Shown here: positions 30,120 to 40,567 of the stretch, piece after piece
Layout: each line of letters begins with the position of its first letter
How positions within the stretch are numbered: the first letter of the stretch is position 1
Assembly: GCF_001412105.1 (NCBI RefSeq)
Contig: NZ_LKST01000003.1
Location: forward strand, 310,001-374,000
Reading direction: 5' to 3'
DNA length: 64,000 bases
Source: Corynebacterium oculi
GTDB lineage: Bacteria; Actinomycetota; Actinomycetes; Mycobacteriales; Mycobacteriaceae
Program-made: the position numbers and the translations under genes
Notes under the pieces: model-generated
Seen by the model: the letters and a program-made list of their open reading frames with translations, nothing else
Told to the model about the DNA's origin: nothing
The model's database searches: none

Positions 30120-30953
30120 TCACCCACGGGGGTGATCGCGGCGGGGCCGAGTCCCGGAGGCCAGCGCCGCGGCCCAGGCGTGATCGCGCGACTGCGCCGG
30201 GGCGGCCCCACCTAGGAGCCTGCGGTGCAGGCCCGCGCGATCCGGGGTTTCTACCTGGCTGGCGGTGAGGATGATGTTCCCGTAGCGCTTGCCCTTGAGC
30301 ATGGGAGGATCGGCGATGGCCTCCACATGGGCAAAGACCTCCTTTAACCCGGCGATCTCGGCGCGCGCCTCCGCGAGATCTGCGCGGGTGGCGCAGTTGA
30401 GCACTAGCAGGCCCTGGGGCGCAAGCGCATGGGAGCAGCGTTGGTAGAACTCCACCGTGCTGAGCGGGCGCGGGGTGGTGGTACCGGAAAAGACGTCGCG
30501 GATCATAATGTCGCGGGAGTCCTGCACGAAGGTGTCTGTGACGGCCCGGGCCTCGCCCACGCGAATCTTCACGGTGGGTGCGCGGGGAATATCGAACCAC
30601 TGGCGCGCGTAGGCGGCCAGGGCGGCGTCGATCTCCACCACGGTGTTTCGGGAACGCGGGTAGACGTCCGCGAGGTACCGCGCCAGGGTGCATGCCCCGC
30701 CGCCGAGGTGGGTGATCCGCAGGCGCTGCGGATCAAGCCGGTGTTCCACCGCGTGCTCGATCGCGGCGGCGGCCCAGCGCATGTAATCAAAGGAGAGAAG
30801 GCGCGGCCGCCCCAGGGCGACGTGGCTGGATATGGCGCCGTTGACCAGGAGCGTCCAGGAGCCCTCGGCGCCCTGCTCGGGCCTCAGGGTGGCGGTGCCG
30901 GTGCTGATCTCATAGGTGCCCGCCTGCGGTGCGGGTGGGTGCTGGCGGGCCAT
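30120..30953 (-). CDS. Spermidine-synthase-like SAM-fold protein
   Basis: 277 residues with the Rossmann fold of spermidine synthases: ITHLGGGACTLARYLADVYP (nucleotide loop), NTVVEIDAALAAYARQWF, then DIMIRDVFSGTTTP in the place of the catalytic Asp-containing segment and QGLLVLNCA. Actinobacterial homologues often lack polyamine activity, so the substrate is uncertain. The ATG at 30953 was chosen because TAAGAT ends seven bases upstream; an ATG at 30962 would overlap that box. It is transcribed toward the PTS gene, 73 bases away. Confidence 0.78.
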   Translation of the reverse strand: MARQHPPAPQAGTYEISTGTATLRPEQGAEGSWTLLVNGAISSHVALGRPRLLSFDYMRWAAAAIEHAVEHRLDPQRLRITHLGGGACTLARYLADVYPRSRNTVVEIDAALAAYARQWFDIPRAPTVKIRVGEARAVTDTFVQDSRDIMIRDVFSGTTTPRPLSTVEFYQRCSHALAPQGLLVLNCATRADLAEARAEIAGLKEVFAHVEAIADPPMLKGKRYGNIILTASQVETPDRAGLHRRLLGGAAPAQSRDHAWAAALASGTRPRRDHPRG

Positions 30954-30960
30954 GCGGATC

Positions 30961-30966
30961 ATCTTA
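30961..30966 (-). promoter_or_regulatory. -10 box of the spermidine-synthase-like gene (leaderless)
   Basis: TAAGAT on the minus strand, seven bases before the ATG at 30953. Confidence 0.5.
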
Positions 30967-31011
30967 GGCGGTGGCGTACACTGTCCCCGGATAGGGCCGT
31001 GTCCCCGCGGC

Positions 31012-31024
31012 GGCGTCGATAAGC
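31012..31024 (+). repeat. Copy 3 of the dispersed 13-bp motif GGCGTCGATAAGC
   Basis: Intergenic copy 43 bases upstream of the mnmA ATG, in the region between the divergent spermidine-synthase-like gene and mnmA. Confidence 0.6.
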
Positions 31025-31066
31025 GGGGGCCGGGGAACCAAGGTGTATGGAAAGGGGCACGGGGTT

Positions 31067-32149
31067 ATGCGGGTACTGGCCGCGATGAGTGGGGGAGTGG
31101 ATTCCTCCGTGGCCGCCGCGCGGGCCTTGGCGGCCGGGCACGAGGTGGTGGGGGTGCATCTGGCGCTTTCTCAGGACCCGCAGGCGGTGCGGGAATCCTC
31201 GCGCGGGTGCTGCTCCCTGGAGGATTCCGCGGACGCGCGCCGGGTGTGCGATAAGCTCGGCATCCCGTTTTACGTGTGGGACTTCTCCGATCGCTTCAAG
31301 GAGGAGGTGATGGAGGACTTTGTGGATTCCTACGTGCGCGGGGAAACCCCCAATCCCTGCCTGCGTTGCAATGAGAAGATCAAGTTCGCGGCGCTGCTAG
31401 AGCGCGGGATCGCCCTGGGCTTTGACGCGGTGGTCACCGGCCACTACGCCCGAATTACCCCCGATGGTTACCTGCGCCGCGCCATCGACCCGCGCAAGGA
31501 TCAGTCTTATGTGCTGGGCGTGCTGGGCGCGCACGAGATCGAGCACTGCCTGTTCCCGGTGGGAGATACCCCCAAGCCACAGATCCGGGAGGAGGCCGCC
31601 GAGCATGGCTTTTCCACCGCCTCCAAGCCGGACTCCTATGACATTTGCTTTATCCCGGACGGCAACACCACGGCCTTTTTAGGCTCGCACATCGGTGTGC
31701 GCCCCGGCATGATCGTGGACGGTGAGGGCACCCCCCTGCGCCAGCACGACGGCGTGTACGGCTTTACCATCGGGCAGCGCAAGGGCCTCGATATCAAGAC
31801 CCCGGCCGCCGACGGCCGCCCCCGCTACGTCACCGACATCGACGCCGCCACCGGCACGGTGACCGTGGGCTCACACGAGGACCTCAGCGTGAGCGTGATC
31901 GAGGCGGATCGCCTAAAGTACCTGCATCCGGGCATGACCGGCACCCTGGACTGCCAGGTGCAGGTGCGCGCCCACGGCGGGGTGGTGGACTGCCTGGCAC
32001 ACGTTCACCGCGAGGAGGACAGCATGGTCCTGGAGCTGAGCGAGCCGCTCTTCGGGGTGGCGCGCGGCCAGGCCGCCGTGCTGTACCTGCCCGATGAACA
32101 GGGGGACATCGTGCTGGGTTCGGGCACCATCTGCGGGACGCGGCGCTGA
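31067..32149 (+). CDS. mnmA: tRNA 2-thiouridylase MnmA
   Basis: Makes s2U34 in Lys/Glu/Gln tRNAs from ATP and persulfide sulfur. It has 360 residues. The PP-loop SGGVDSS is at 8-14, the first catalytic Cys C101 is in [12 protein letters not shown] and the persulfide-accepting Cys C194 is in [11 protein letters not shown]. It also has TGHYARI and FTIGQRKGL. The ATG at 31067 is preceded by a weak ACGGGG site; an ATG at 31043 is an alternative. The sulfur donor is probably the desulfurase encoded at 23310-24434. Confidence 0.96.
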   Translation: MRVLAAMSGGVDSSVAAARALAAGHEVVGVHLALSQDPQAVRESSRGCCSLEDSADARRVCDKLGIPFYVWDFSDRFKEEVMEDFVDSYVRGETPNPCLRCNEKIKFAALLERGIALGFDAVVTGHYARITPDGYLRRAIDPRKDQSYVLGVLGAHEIEHCLFPVGDTPKPQIREEAAEHGFSTASKPDSYDICFIPDGNTTAFLGSHIGVRPGMIVDGEGTPLRQHDGVYGFTIGQRKGLDIKTPAADGRPRYVTDIDAATGTVTVGSHEDLSVSVIEADRLKYLHPGMTGTLDCQVQVRAHGGVVDCLAHVHREEDSMVLELSEPLFGVARGQAAVLYLPDEQGDIVLGSGTICGTRR

Positions 32150-33042
32150 TGCGGGCCTACGGCCTCGGCGTGCTGCCGGGAACCTCCGTGCGGGAGGCGG
32201 CGCGCATGGTGCTGGGGGAGACCGGCGAGGTGGTGCACCTGCCGGTGCTGCCCCAGCGCGGCCTGGACTCGCACCCGGTGGGGCGCACCGCCGCGCTGTT
32301 GCCGGGGATCCCGGTGGATCGCGGCCCGCGCGGCTGGGTGCTGCGCCCCGGCAACCTGCGCCTTGGGGATCGCCTGCGCCACGATCTGGACGTGTGCGAG
32401 GAGGAATGGGCGGGCGCGCCGGGAACGGTCAAGGCGCAGGTCGTGGGCCCGTGGACCCTGGCGGCCAACCTGGAAACCCCGCGCGGGCACCGGGCCCTCA
32501 CGGACGCGGGGGCGCTGCGCGACCTCACCGAGGCTCTCATCGAGGGGATCGCGGGGCACGCCGCCGAGCTGACCCGGCGCATGGGCGCGGAGGTCATCGT
32601 GCAGATCGACGAGCCGTGGGTGGCGCGGATCGCGGCGGGCGAGGTGCCCGGTACGCACGACTTCGATCGGCTCGCCCCGGTGCCCCCGGAGGAGATGGGC
32701 GCGCGCCTGCACTCGGTGATCGAGGGGGTGCGGGAGGAAACGCTACTGAATATGTGCGGCCAGGTTCCGCCCTGGGCCGCCGTGCGCCGCAGCCAGGCGC
32801 GTACCGTACTGCTTTCCGCCGGGGAGATTCGCGACACCGAGCTTATCGACGCCCTGGGCGAGCACCTCGACGCCGGGTTGCGCCTCGGCGTGGGCGTCGG
32901 CCCTCAGCACCGCGATCTCCACGCTATCCTGTGGGAATACTCGCCCAAGGACGAGGCCATCGACGTGGTGGCCGAAGGCCCCTTTTCTACCTTTGCCCAG
33001 GCCACGCAGGCCTATCGGGCGGCGGAGCGGCTGGCGGAGTAA
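32149..33042 (+). CDS. MetE C-terminal-like methionine synthase family protein
   Basis: 297 residues, about the size of the catalytic barrel of cobalamin-independent methionine synthase: GLGVLPGTSVREAARMV at the start, VVGPWTLAANLETPRGH, EVIVQIDEPWVARIAAGEVPG and VGVGPQHRDLH. Whether the full zinc-ligand set is kept cannot be judged by eye. It overlaps the mnmA stop by one base, a linkage conserved in actinobacteria. Homocysteine methylation is therefore not assured. An inverted copy of the 13-bp motif lies inside it (32841-32853). Confidence 0.82.
   Translation: MRAYGLGVLPGTSVREAARMVLGETGEVVHLPVLPQRGLDSHPVGRTAALLPGIPVDRGPRGWVLRPGNLRLGDRLRHDLDVCEEEWAGAPGTVKAQVVGPWTLAANLETPRGHRALTDAGALRDLTEALIEGIAGHAAELTRRMGAEVIVQIDEPWVARIAAGEVPGTHDFDRLAPVPPEEMGARLHSVIEGVREETLLNMCGQVPPWAAVRRSQARTVLLSAGEIRDTELIDALGEHLDAGLRLGVGVGPQHRDLHAILWEYSPKDEAIDVVAEGPFSTFAQATQAYRAAERLAE
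32841..32853 (-). repeat. Copy 5 (inverted) of the dispersed 13-bp motif GGCGTCGATAAGC
   Basis: Exact reverse-complement copy inside the MetE-like gene, read there as Leu-Ile-Asp-Ala. Confidence 0.5.
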
Positions 33043-33233
33043 CCCGCCTCGGCCACGGCCTCCCGCACGGCGGCGTCGGTAGCCTCGTCGAGGGGCTCGG
33101 TGCTGTCCAGCACCAGGGTTCCCTGGGCGGCGGAGACCTCGGTGACGGTGAGGCCGGGGATGGCAGAGACCTCCTCGCGCACGGCGTGTTCGCAGTGGGA
33201 GCAGGTCATTCCGGTAACGGTGTAGGTGGTCAT
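33012..33233 (-). CDS. Copper chaperone (HMA domain, CopZ-like)
   Basis: 73 residues, a single heavy-metal-associated domain: MTTYTVTGMTCSHCEHAV with metal ligands C11 and C14, then the usual beta-alpha-beta pattern to AVAEAGY. It binds Cu(I) and hands it to a P-type ATPase that is not in this window. GAAGGA lies just upstream of two adjacent ATGs; the second (33233) gives the better spacing. The 3' end overlaps the convergent MetE-like gene by 31 bases. A CsoR-type operator covers its promoter. Confidence 0.92.
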   Translation of the reverse strand: MTTYTVTGMTCSHCEHAVREEVSAIPGLTVTEVSAAQGTLVLDSTEPLDEATDAAVREAVAEAGYSASRSAAR

Positions 33234-33242
33234 CATTCCTTC

Positions 33243-33264
33243 ACTATATACCCTCCGGGGGTAT
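33243..33264 (-). promoter_or_regulatory. CsoR-type operator over the copper chaperone promoter
   Basis: The inverted repeat ATACCC-TCCGG-GGGTAT (33248-33264) matches the TACCC-N5-GGGTA type of CsoR copper-sensor site. On the minus strand a TATAGT -10 (33243-33248) directly abuts it, so bound repressor would block the promoter. No csoR gene is in the window. Confidence 0.7.
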
Positions 33265-33270
33265 GTGGGG

Positions 33271-33304
33271 AAGAAAAGAAAAGGCGGCGGGATCACCCGC
33301 CGCC
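33271..33304 (-). terminator. Rho-independent terminator of the small secreted protein gene
   Basis: A 9-bp stem GGCGGCGGG/CCCGCCGCC (33283-33291 with 33296-33304) with a four-base loop. Read leftward it is followed by TTTTCTTTTC. It lies 20 bases past the stop of the 33326-33727 gene. Confidence 0.85.
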
Positions 33305-33325
33305 CGTGACCGCCGTGGCGGTCGG

Positions 33326-33727
33326 TTACTCGGCCACCAGAGGGGGAGCCATCATGGACACCTGATCGTAGCCGTTGATCTTGAGCACCTCCATGATGCG
33401 ATCCAGGGCGGCGGAGTCCTTGTCATAGTCAAAGGTCTCGGCCTGCTGGATCGTGGCGGAGTGATCGCCGGTGAAGGAAACGGTGAGCAGCTTGTGCCCG
33501 GCCGCCTGCTCCTCCTGGAACACGGCGCGGTTGACGGCCAGCTGGCCGCCGTGAATGAAGAAGCCGGGATCCACGTCGCCCTTGGCCTCCTCCTTGGCCG
33601 GGGAGGTGGAGGCGACGTCGCTGCCGGTGGAACCCGAGGCGATGTCCGGGATGTGATCGGCAGGGGAGATGAAGGGGTTCAGGGCCAGCAGGCCGGAGAG
33701 GGCGGAGGAAAGAAGAGTGCCAAGCAT
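33326..33727 (-). CDS. Small secreted protein of unknown function
   Basis: 133 residues. The N-terminal hydrophobic segment MLGTLLSSALSGLLALNPFIS looks like a short signal peptide or anchor with few positive charges. A Ser/Thr/Ala linker follows, then a compact C-terminal domain (DPGFFIHGGQLAVNRAVFQEE to the end). Gene status is supported by AAGGAG nine bases before the ATG and a clear terminator after the stop. I do not recognise the family. It sits between the copper chaperone and an exonuclease gene without obvious link to either. Confidence 0.8.
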   Translation of the reverse strand: MLGTLLSSALSGLLALNPFISPADHIPDIASGSTGSDVASTSPAKEEAKGDVDPGFFIHGGQLAVNRAVFQEEQAAGHKLLTVSFTGDHSATIQQAETFDYDKDSAALDRIMEVLKINGYDQVSMMAPPLVAE

Positions 33728-33860
33728 GGGCTTGTCTCCTTATGGGAAACTAGATCGGAGGAGTGGGCCTTGGCGGAGTGGTTTCTAGGGATCACCGCGC
33801 ACGCTATGTGAGGCCCATCCGGGAACACACCAGACCCTACTCCTCAGACGTGGGATGCGC

Positions 33861-36634
<2,774 letters not shown>

Positions 36635-36803
36635 GGAGTTCCGGGGGATTTTTCATTTTGTTCATCGTGGGCGGCGAAGGAAATGAGTAGGGTTCTCTTT
36701 GGTAGGGAAATACCTGGGAATGGTGGGGCCGGTGAACCTGATATCCCCTGTTCAGATGGGATGTCCCGGACCTCAACGTCACGGCAAGGGGAAGGGTGGA
36801 GAA

Positions 36804-37067
36804 ATGTTGAGGCGGGAAAGCTCCCCCATGATGGGGTGGCTGGCTGTGGTGCTGGTGTGTGTGGTGGGATATGCGTCCTGGCTCGTGCCGCCCGAGTGGT
36901 ATCCCTATCGGGAGTGGGTGGCGATCCCGCTCATGGTGGCGCTGTGTGGGGCGGCGGGGTGGAGCGCTTGGCGGAATCGCTCGGTGGCGTTGGGGGTGGC
37001 GGCGGTGGTGGCGTTTTTTTCGCCGCTGATCGTTATTGTCCTGGGCCTGCTGTTGTGGGGCGTCTAG
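36804..37067 (+). CDS. Small integral membrane protein
   Basis: 87 residues with three hydrophobic segments (MMGWLAVVLVCVVGYASWLV, WVAIPLMVALCGAAGW, VALGVAAVVAFFSPLIVIVLGLL), leaving almost no soluble part. The ATG has GAAGGGTGGAGAA directly upstream. It lies in the same direction 174 bp before the DUF4956 gene and may belong to that cassette. I do not recognise the family. Confidence 0.65.
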   Translation: MLRRESSPMMGWLAVVLVCVVGYASWLVPPEWYPYREWVAIPLMVALCGAAGWSAWRNRSVALGVAAVVAFFSPLIVIVLGLLLWGV

Positions 37068-37121
37068 CTGATCGTGGGGAGTATCGCCAGGTTAACCCAC
37101 ACAGGAAGTGTTCAAGAAACA

Positions 37122-37127
37122 TACAAT
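37122..37127 (+). promoter_or_regulatory. Candidate -10 box of the DUF4956-VTC-lipoprotein genes
   Basis: TACAAT in an AT-richer stretch 115 nt before the ATG at 37242. A near-palindrome TGTTCAAGAAACA (37109-37121) lies immediately upstream. Confidence 0.4.
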
Positions 37128-37241
37128 TACCTCCCTGTAACCTCTCACTGAATGGGTAGCTGATCTCACCGTTCTCTTCAGGGGTGCCCGCCATAGTTAA
37201 TGGCAGTAACACACCGACTCCCCGAGACAGGTCAGTCCCTG

Positions 37242-37865
37242 ATGTCCGCTATTCCCACGGCCCTCGTCATGCCCGTCATCGACGTGCTCGCTATCTCCCT
37301 GCTTGTCTTTGCTATCTACTTCCCCCGCCACCGCCGCGCGGATCTGGTGGTGGCCTTCCTGGGCGTCAACGTCGGCGTGCTCGGCGTGGCCGCCACCCTG
37401 GCCACGCAGGAGGTGGGCATGGGCCTGGGCATGGGGCTCTTCGGGGTGTTGTCCATCATCCGCCTGCGCTCCTCGGAAATCTCCCAGACGGAGGTTGCCT
37501 ACTACTTCGCGGCCCTGGCTATCGGCCTGGTGGCGGGCCTGAGCGGCACTCCCTCCGTCACGGCCGTGGCGGTGATCGTGGCCATCGTGGCGGTGCTCGC
37601 CCTGGCCGATTCCCGGTGGTTTACCGGCCGCTCCACCTCCCAGGAGATGATGGTGGAGCGCGCGATCACGGAGAGGGCGGAACTGGTGGAACACCTGGAA
37701 CGCACCCTCAATGCGCGGGTAATGGACGTCAAGGTCATTCGCCTGGACTGTGTGAATGACACCACCTGGGTATCGGTACGCCTGGATACTCGGCCCGGCA
37801 GCCAGCCGTACGGTAACCCCGCGCAGCCCCTGTCCACCCATCCGGAAATGGCGGGCCTGGCATGA
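37242..37865 (+). CDS. DUF4956 multi-pass membrane protein
   Basis: 207 residues. Four to five membrane helices (about 5-125) include the family motif LGMGLFGVLSIIRLRSSEISQTEVAYYFAALAIGL. A cytosolic C-terminal part (ERAELVEHLERTLNARVMDVKVIRLDCVNDT) follows. DUF4956 genes are habitually next to VTC-domain polyphosphate polymerase genes, as here (ATGA overlap with the next gene). It could be a channel or membrane partner for the polymerase. The start is uncertain: an in-frame ATG at 37200 lacks a ribosome binding site, and 37242 starts the protein just before its first helix. Confidence 0.85.
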   Translation: MSAIPTALVMPVIDVLAISLLVFAIYFPRHRRADLVVAFLGVNVGVLGVAATLATQEVGMGLGMGLFGVLSIIRLRSSEISQTEVAYYFAALAIGLVAGLSGTPSVTAVAVIVAIVAVLALADSRWFTGRSTSQEMMVERAITERAELVEHLERTLNARVMDVKVIRLDCVNDTTWVSVRLDTRPGSQPYGNPAQPLSTHPEMAGLA

Positions 37866-38647
37866 GCAGCATGAGCAGTATGACCAGCACAGTGAACATT
37901 ATGGAGGGGCTTGCCCCCATCACGCTCGAAGAAATCAACGCCGAGGCCGCCATGCTCACCCGCGTGGATCGCAAATACGTCATGCACGCGACCCAGCTAG
38001 CGGAGGTGCTGCGCCACATTCCGCAGGATACCCGCGTGCTAGAGATCGCCGGGGTGCGCCAGCAACGCTATCGCACCGTGTACTTTGACACCGATGATCT
38101 GCTCAGTTACCGCATGACGGCGCAGAAGAGAAGGCGGCGGTTCAAGGTACGCACCAGGGTGTACCAGGACACCGAGGTCTCCTTCTGTGAGATCAAGACG
38201 GCGGGCCCGCGCGGCCTCACGGTCAAGCAGCGCGTGCCCATCGAGGTGGCCGAGGCCCTGGAGAACATGGTTCCGCAGCACACGGCCGCGTGGGTGGATG
38301 CCACCCTGGGCGCGGCGCGGGTGCCCACTCGCCACCGTGCCCTGCGCCCGGTGCTGTTCAACCAGTATCGGCGCACCACGCTGTGCCCCAATGACCTGGG
38401 CCGGGCGACCATCGACACGGACATCGCCTTCGGCCACGGCGCGGCGTCGGAAGCCGTGCGGGGCTTCGGGATCGTCTACATCGAGACCAAGTCCGGCAAC
38501 AGCCCCAGCCGCCTGGATCGAGTGCTGTGGTCGCTCGGGCATCGCCCGGCGCGCGTCTCCAAGTTCGGCACCGGCATGGCGGCGCTGAACCCAGGCCTCG
38601 CGTACAACAGGTGGACCCCCATCATGCGCGAGTACTACTCCCACTAA
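37862..38647 (+). CDS. VTC-domain polyphosphate polymerase
   Basis: 261 residues, the catalytic tunnel domain of the yeast VTC4 type, which polymerises ATP gamma-phosphate into polyphosphate. The basic and acidic tunnel motifs appear in order: RVDRKYV, YRTVYFDTDD, RRRRFKVRTRVYQDT, CEIKT, IDTDIAF, IETKSG and SKFGTGM. Activity is therefore plausible, though no bacterial member next to these neighbours is characterised to my knowledge. There is no membrane helix, so it probably docks to the DUF4956 protein encoded by the overlapping upstream gene. Confidence 0.88.
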   Translation: MSSMSSMTSTVNIMEGLAPITLEEINAEAAMLTRVDRKYVMHATQLAEVLRHIPQDTRVLEIAGVRQQRYRTVYFDTDDLLSYRMTAQKRRRRFKVRTRVYQDTEVSFCEIKTAGPRGLTVKQRVPIEVAEALENMVPQHTAAWVDATLGAARVPTRHRALRPVLFNQYRRTTLCPNDLGRATIDTDIAFGHGAASEAVRGFGIVYIETKSGNSPSRLDRVLWSLGHRPARVSKFGTGMAALNPGLAYNRWTPIMREYYSH

Positions 38648-38689
38648 CCCATCCAAGAACCCAAAGACACGACCATTGAAGGAATCATC

Positions 38690-40567
38690 ATGAAAACGCA
38701 CGCACGCAAGCTCCTCGCCGCCGCCCTGGTGGCCTCCACCCTCACCCTGGCCGCCTGCTCCGGGCAGGGCACCGGCGAACCCACGGCGGCTGCCGCCGAG
38801 GTCACCGCCGCAGACGGCACCACCATCGCCGATACCACCCAGGCGCCCAGCGCCGAGCAGGTCCGCGCCGGAAACTCCCAGGCCACCGTGGTGAGCGAGG
38901 AGGAGTGGTCGGCCGATGACGCCCAGGAGATAGCGCTGTCCGGCTCCGAGGACGTCACCATCACCGAGGCCGGGGTGTACCGCCTTAGCGGCACCCTCAA
39001 CGCCGGCGTTACCGTGGCGGCCGGTGAGGAGGATCGGGTGGTGCTGATTCTGGACAACGCCACCATCGCCAACCCGAACGGCCCGGCGATCCAGGTCGAT
39101 TCCGCCGATGACGTGGCGATCTCGCTGAGCGGGGAGAACAAGGTCTCCGATGCTTCAACCTACGCCGAGGACGCCGAGGCGGACGCCGCCATCTACTCCA
39201 CCGCCGATCTCACCATTTCAGGCTCGGGCAGCCTCACCGTGGAGGGCAAGGGGGCCGACGGCATCGCCAGCACCGACGATCTGGTGGTGCTCTCCGGCAC
39301 GCTGAACATCACCGCCGCCGATGATGGCCTACGCGGCAAGGACTCCCTGACTGTCGAGGGCGGCACGATCACGGTCACCGCCGCGGAAGGGGACGCCCTG
39401 CGCTCCAACCACGACGAGGACCCGGCTAAGGGGTGGGTGGAGATCAGCGGCGGTACCCTGAACCTCACGGCGGGCGATGACGGCATCGACGCCGCCACGG
39501 ACGTCCTGCTCACCGGCGGGGATATCACCGTCACCAGCGCCGATAAGGGCGTAGTGGCGGGCACCTACCTTCTGCTGGAGGGAACGAAGGCCACCATCGA
39601 CGCCCAAGACGATGGCCTCCATTCCGACGGCGCGGTGGGCCTGCACTCCGGCGAGGCGACCGTGCGCGCCGGGGACGACGGCGTGCACGCCGACGTCGCC
39701 GTGGTGGCCGATGGCGCAAACCTCACCGTGGAGGAGTCCGAGGAGGCCCTCGAAGGCGGGCTCATCACCATCTCCGCGGGCGAACTCAACCTGACCGCCG
39801 CCGATGATGGGATCAACGCCTCCGGCTACACCGACGCGGCAGAGGCGGCAGAGGCCGCCGAGGACACTGAGGACACCGAGGACACTGAGGACACCGAGGA
39901 CACTGAGGACACCGAGGACACAGCGGCCGAGACGGAAACCACGCAGAACACAGGGTTCGGGGCGGCCTCGGAGATGGAACCGCCGATGCCCCCCGAGGGC
40001 GGGCCGCAGGGCGGTATGCCCGGGGGCGCGGGCGGCCCCGGCGGCATGGATCAATCCAGCGGCGAGCAGCTGACGATCACGGGAGGAACCGTGGTGGTTA
40101 ACGCCGGCGGTGACGGCTTGGATTCCAACGGCGACGTCACCATGTCCGGCGGGGAGGTCACCGTGTGGGGACCCACCAATGGGGGCAACGGCGCCCTGGA
40201 CTACAACGGTGACTTCACCATCACCGGCGGCACCCTGGCGGCCATCGGCTCCGCGGGCATGGCCGAGGCTCCCTCGTCCACGCAGGATCAGGGCTGGGTT
40301 CAGGCCAGCGCCTCCGGCTCGGCGGGAGCGAGCATCGAGATCCTCAACGATCAGGGCGAGGTGCTTGCCTCCTACACCGCGGAGAAGGACTTTGGCAACG
40401 TGGTCTTTTCCAGCGAGGAGGTGACCATGGGCCAGACCTACACCGTGCGGGTGGATGGCGAGGAAACCCAGGTCACCGCCGGGGAATCCAGCGGCGGCAT
40501 GATGGGTGGCATGGGGCAGCGCGGCACGGGGGCTGGCATGGGGGCTATGCCGCCCGCTCGGGGCTAG
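38690..40567 (+). CDS. Cthe_2159-type carbohydrate-binding-domain lipoprotein
   Basis: 625 residues. The signal peptide has lipobox LAAC with the lipidated Cys at 23. The mature protein is built of parallel-beta-helix-like repeats rich in DDG turns (ITAADDGLRGKDSL, LTAGDDGIDAATDV, IDAQDDGLHSDGAV, VRAGDDGVHADVAV, LTAADDGINASGYT). An acidic linker with seven EDT units and a Met/Pro/Gly-rich segment interrupt it before the last repeats; it ends in GGMMGGMGQRG. The Cthe_2159 family binds acidic polysaccharide and calcium. It is the secreted member of the DUF4956/VTC cassette; in other genomes CotH kinase takes this place. Confidence 0.85.
   Translation: MKTHARKLLAAALVASTLTLAACSGQGTGEPTAAAAEVTAADGTTIADTTQAPSAEQVRAGNSQATVVSEEEWSADDAQEIALSGSEDVTITEAGVYRLSGTLNAGVTVAAGEEDRVVLILDNATIANPNGPAIQVDSADDVAISLSGENKVSDASTYAEDAEADAAIYSTADLTISGSGSLTVEGKGADGIASTDDLVVLSGTLNITAADDGLRGKDSLTVEGGTITVTAAEGDALRSNHDEDPAKGWVEISGGTLNLTAGDDGIDAATDVLLTGGDITVTSADKGVVAGTYLLLEGTKATIDAQDDGLHSDGAVGLHSGEATVRAGDDGVHADVAVVADGANLTVEESEEALEGGLITISAGELNLTAADDGINASGYTDAAEAAEAAEDTEDTEDTEDTEDTEDTEDTAAETETTQNTGFGAASEMEPPMPPEGGPQGGMPGGAGGPGGMDQSSGEQLTITGGTVVVNAGGDGLDSNGDVTMSGGEVTVWGPTNGGNGALDYNGDFTITGGTLAAIGSAGMAEAPSSTQDQGWVQASASGSAGASIEILNDQGEVLASYTAEKDFGNVVFSSEEVTMGQTYTVRVDGEETQVTAGESSGGMMGGMGQRGTGAGMGAMPPARG
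39860..39922 (+). repeat. Seven 9-bp tandem repeats encoding EDT
   Basis: GAGGACAC(T/C/A) repeated seven times in frame. The third base of the last codon alternates T/C, so the underlying unit is 18 bp. It codes an acidic linker in the lipoprotein and is a likely site of length variation. Confidence 0.9.

Noticed and set aside
37200..37241. Start of the DUF4956 protein at the ATG at 37200
   Set aside because: No ribosome binding site and only two bases after a CATAGT hexamer; the ATG at 37242 puts the first helix at the N terminus. Not fully excluded.
39860..39922. Possible CRISPR or non-coding repeat array
   Set aside because: The 9-bp units are contiguous, in frame and coding; there are no spacers and no cas genes.
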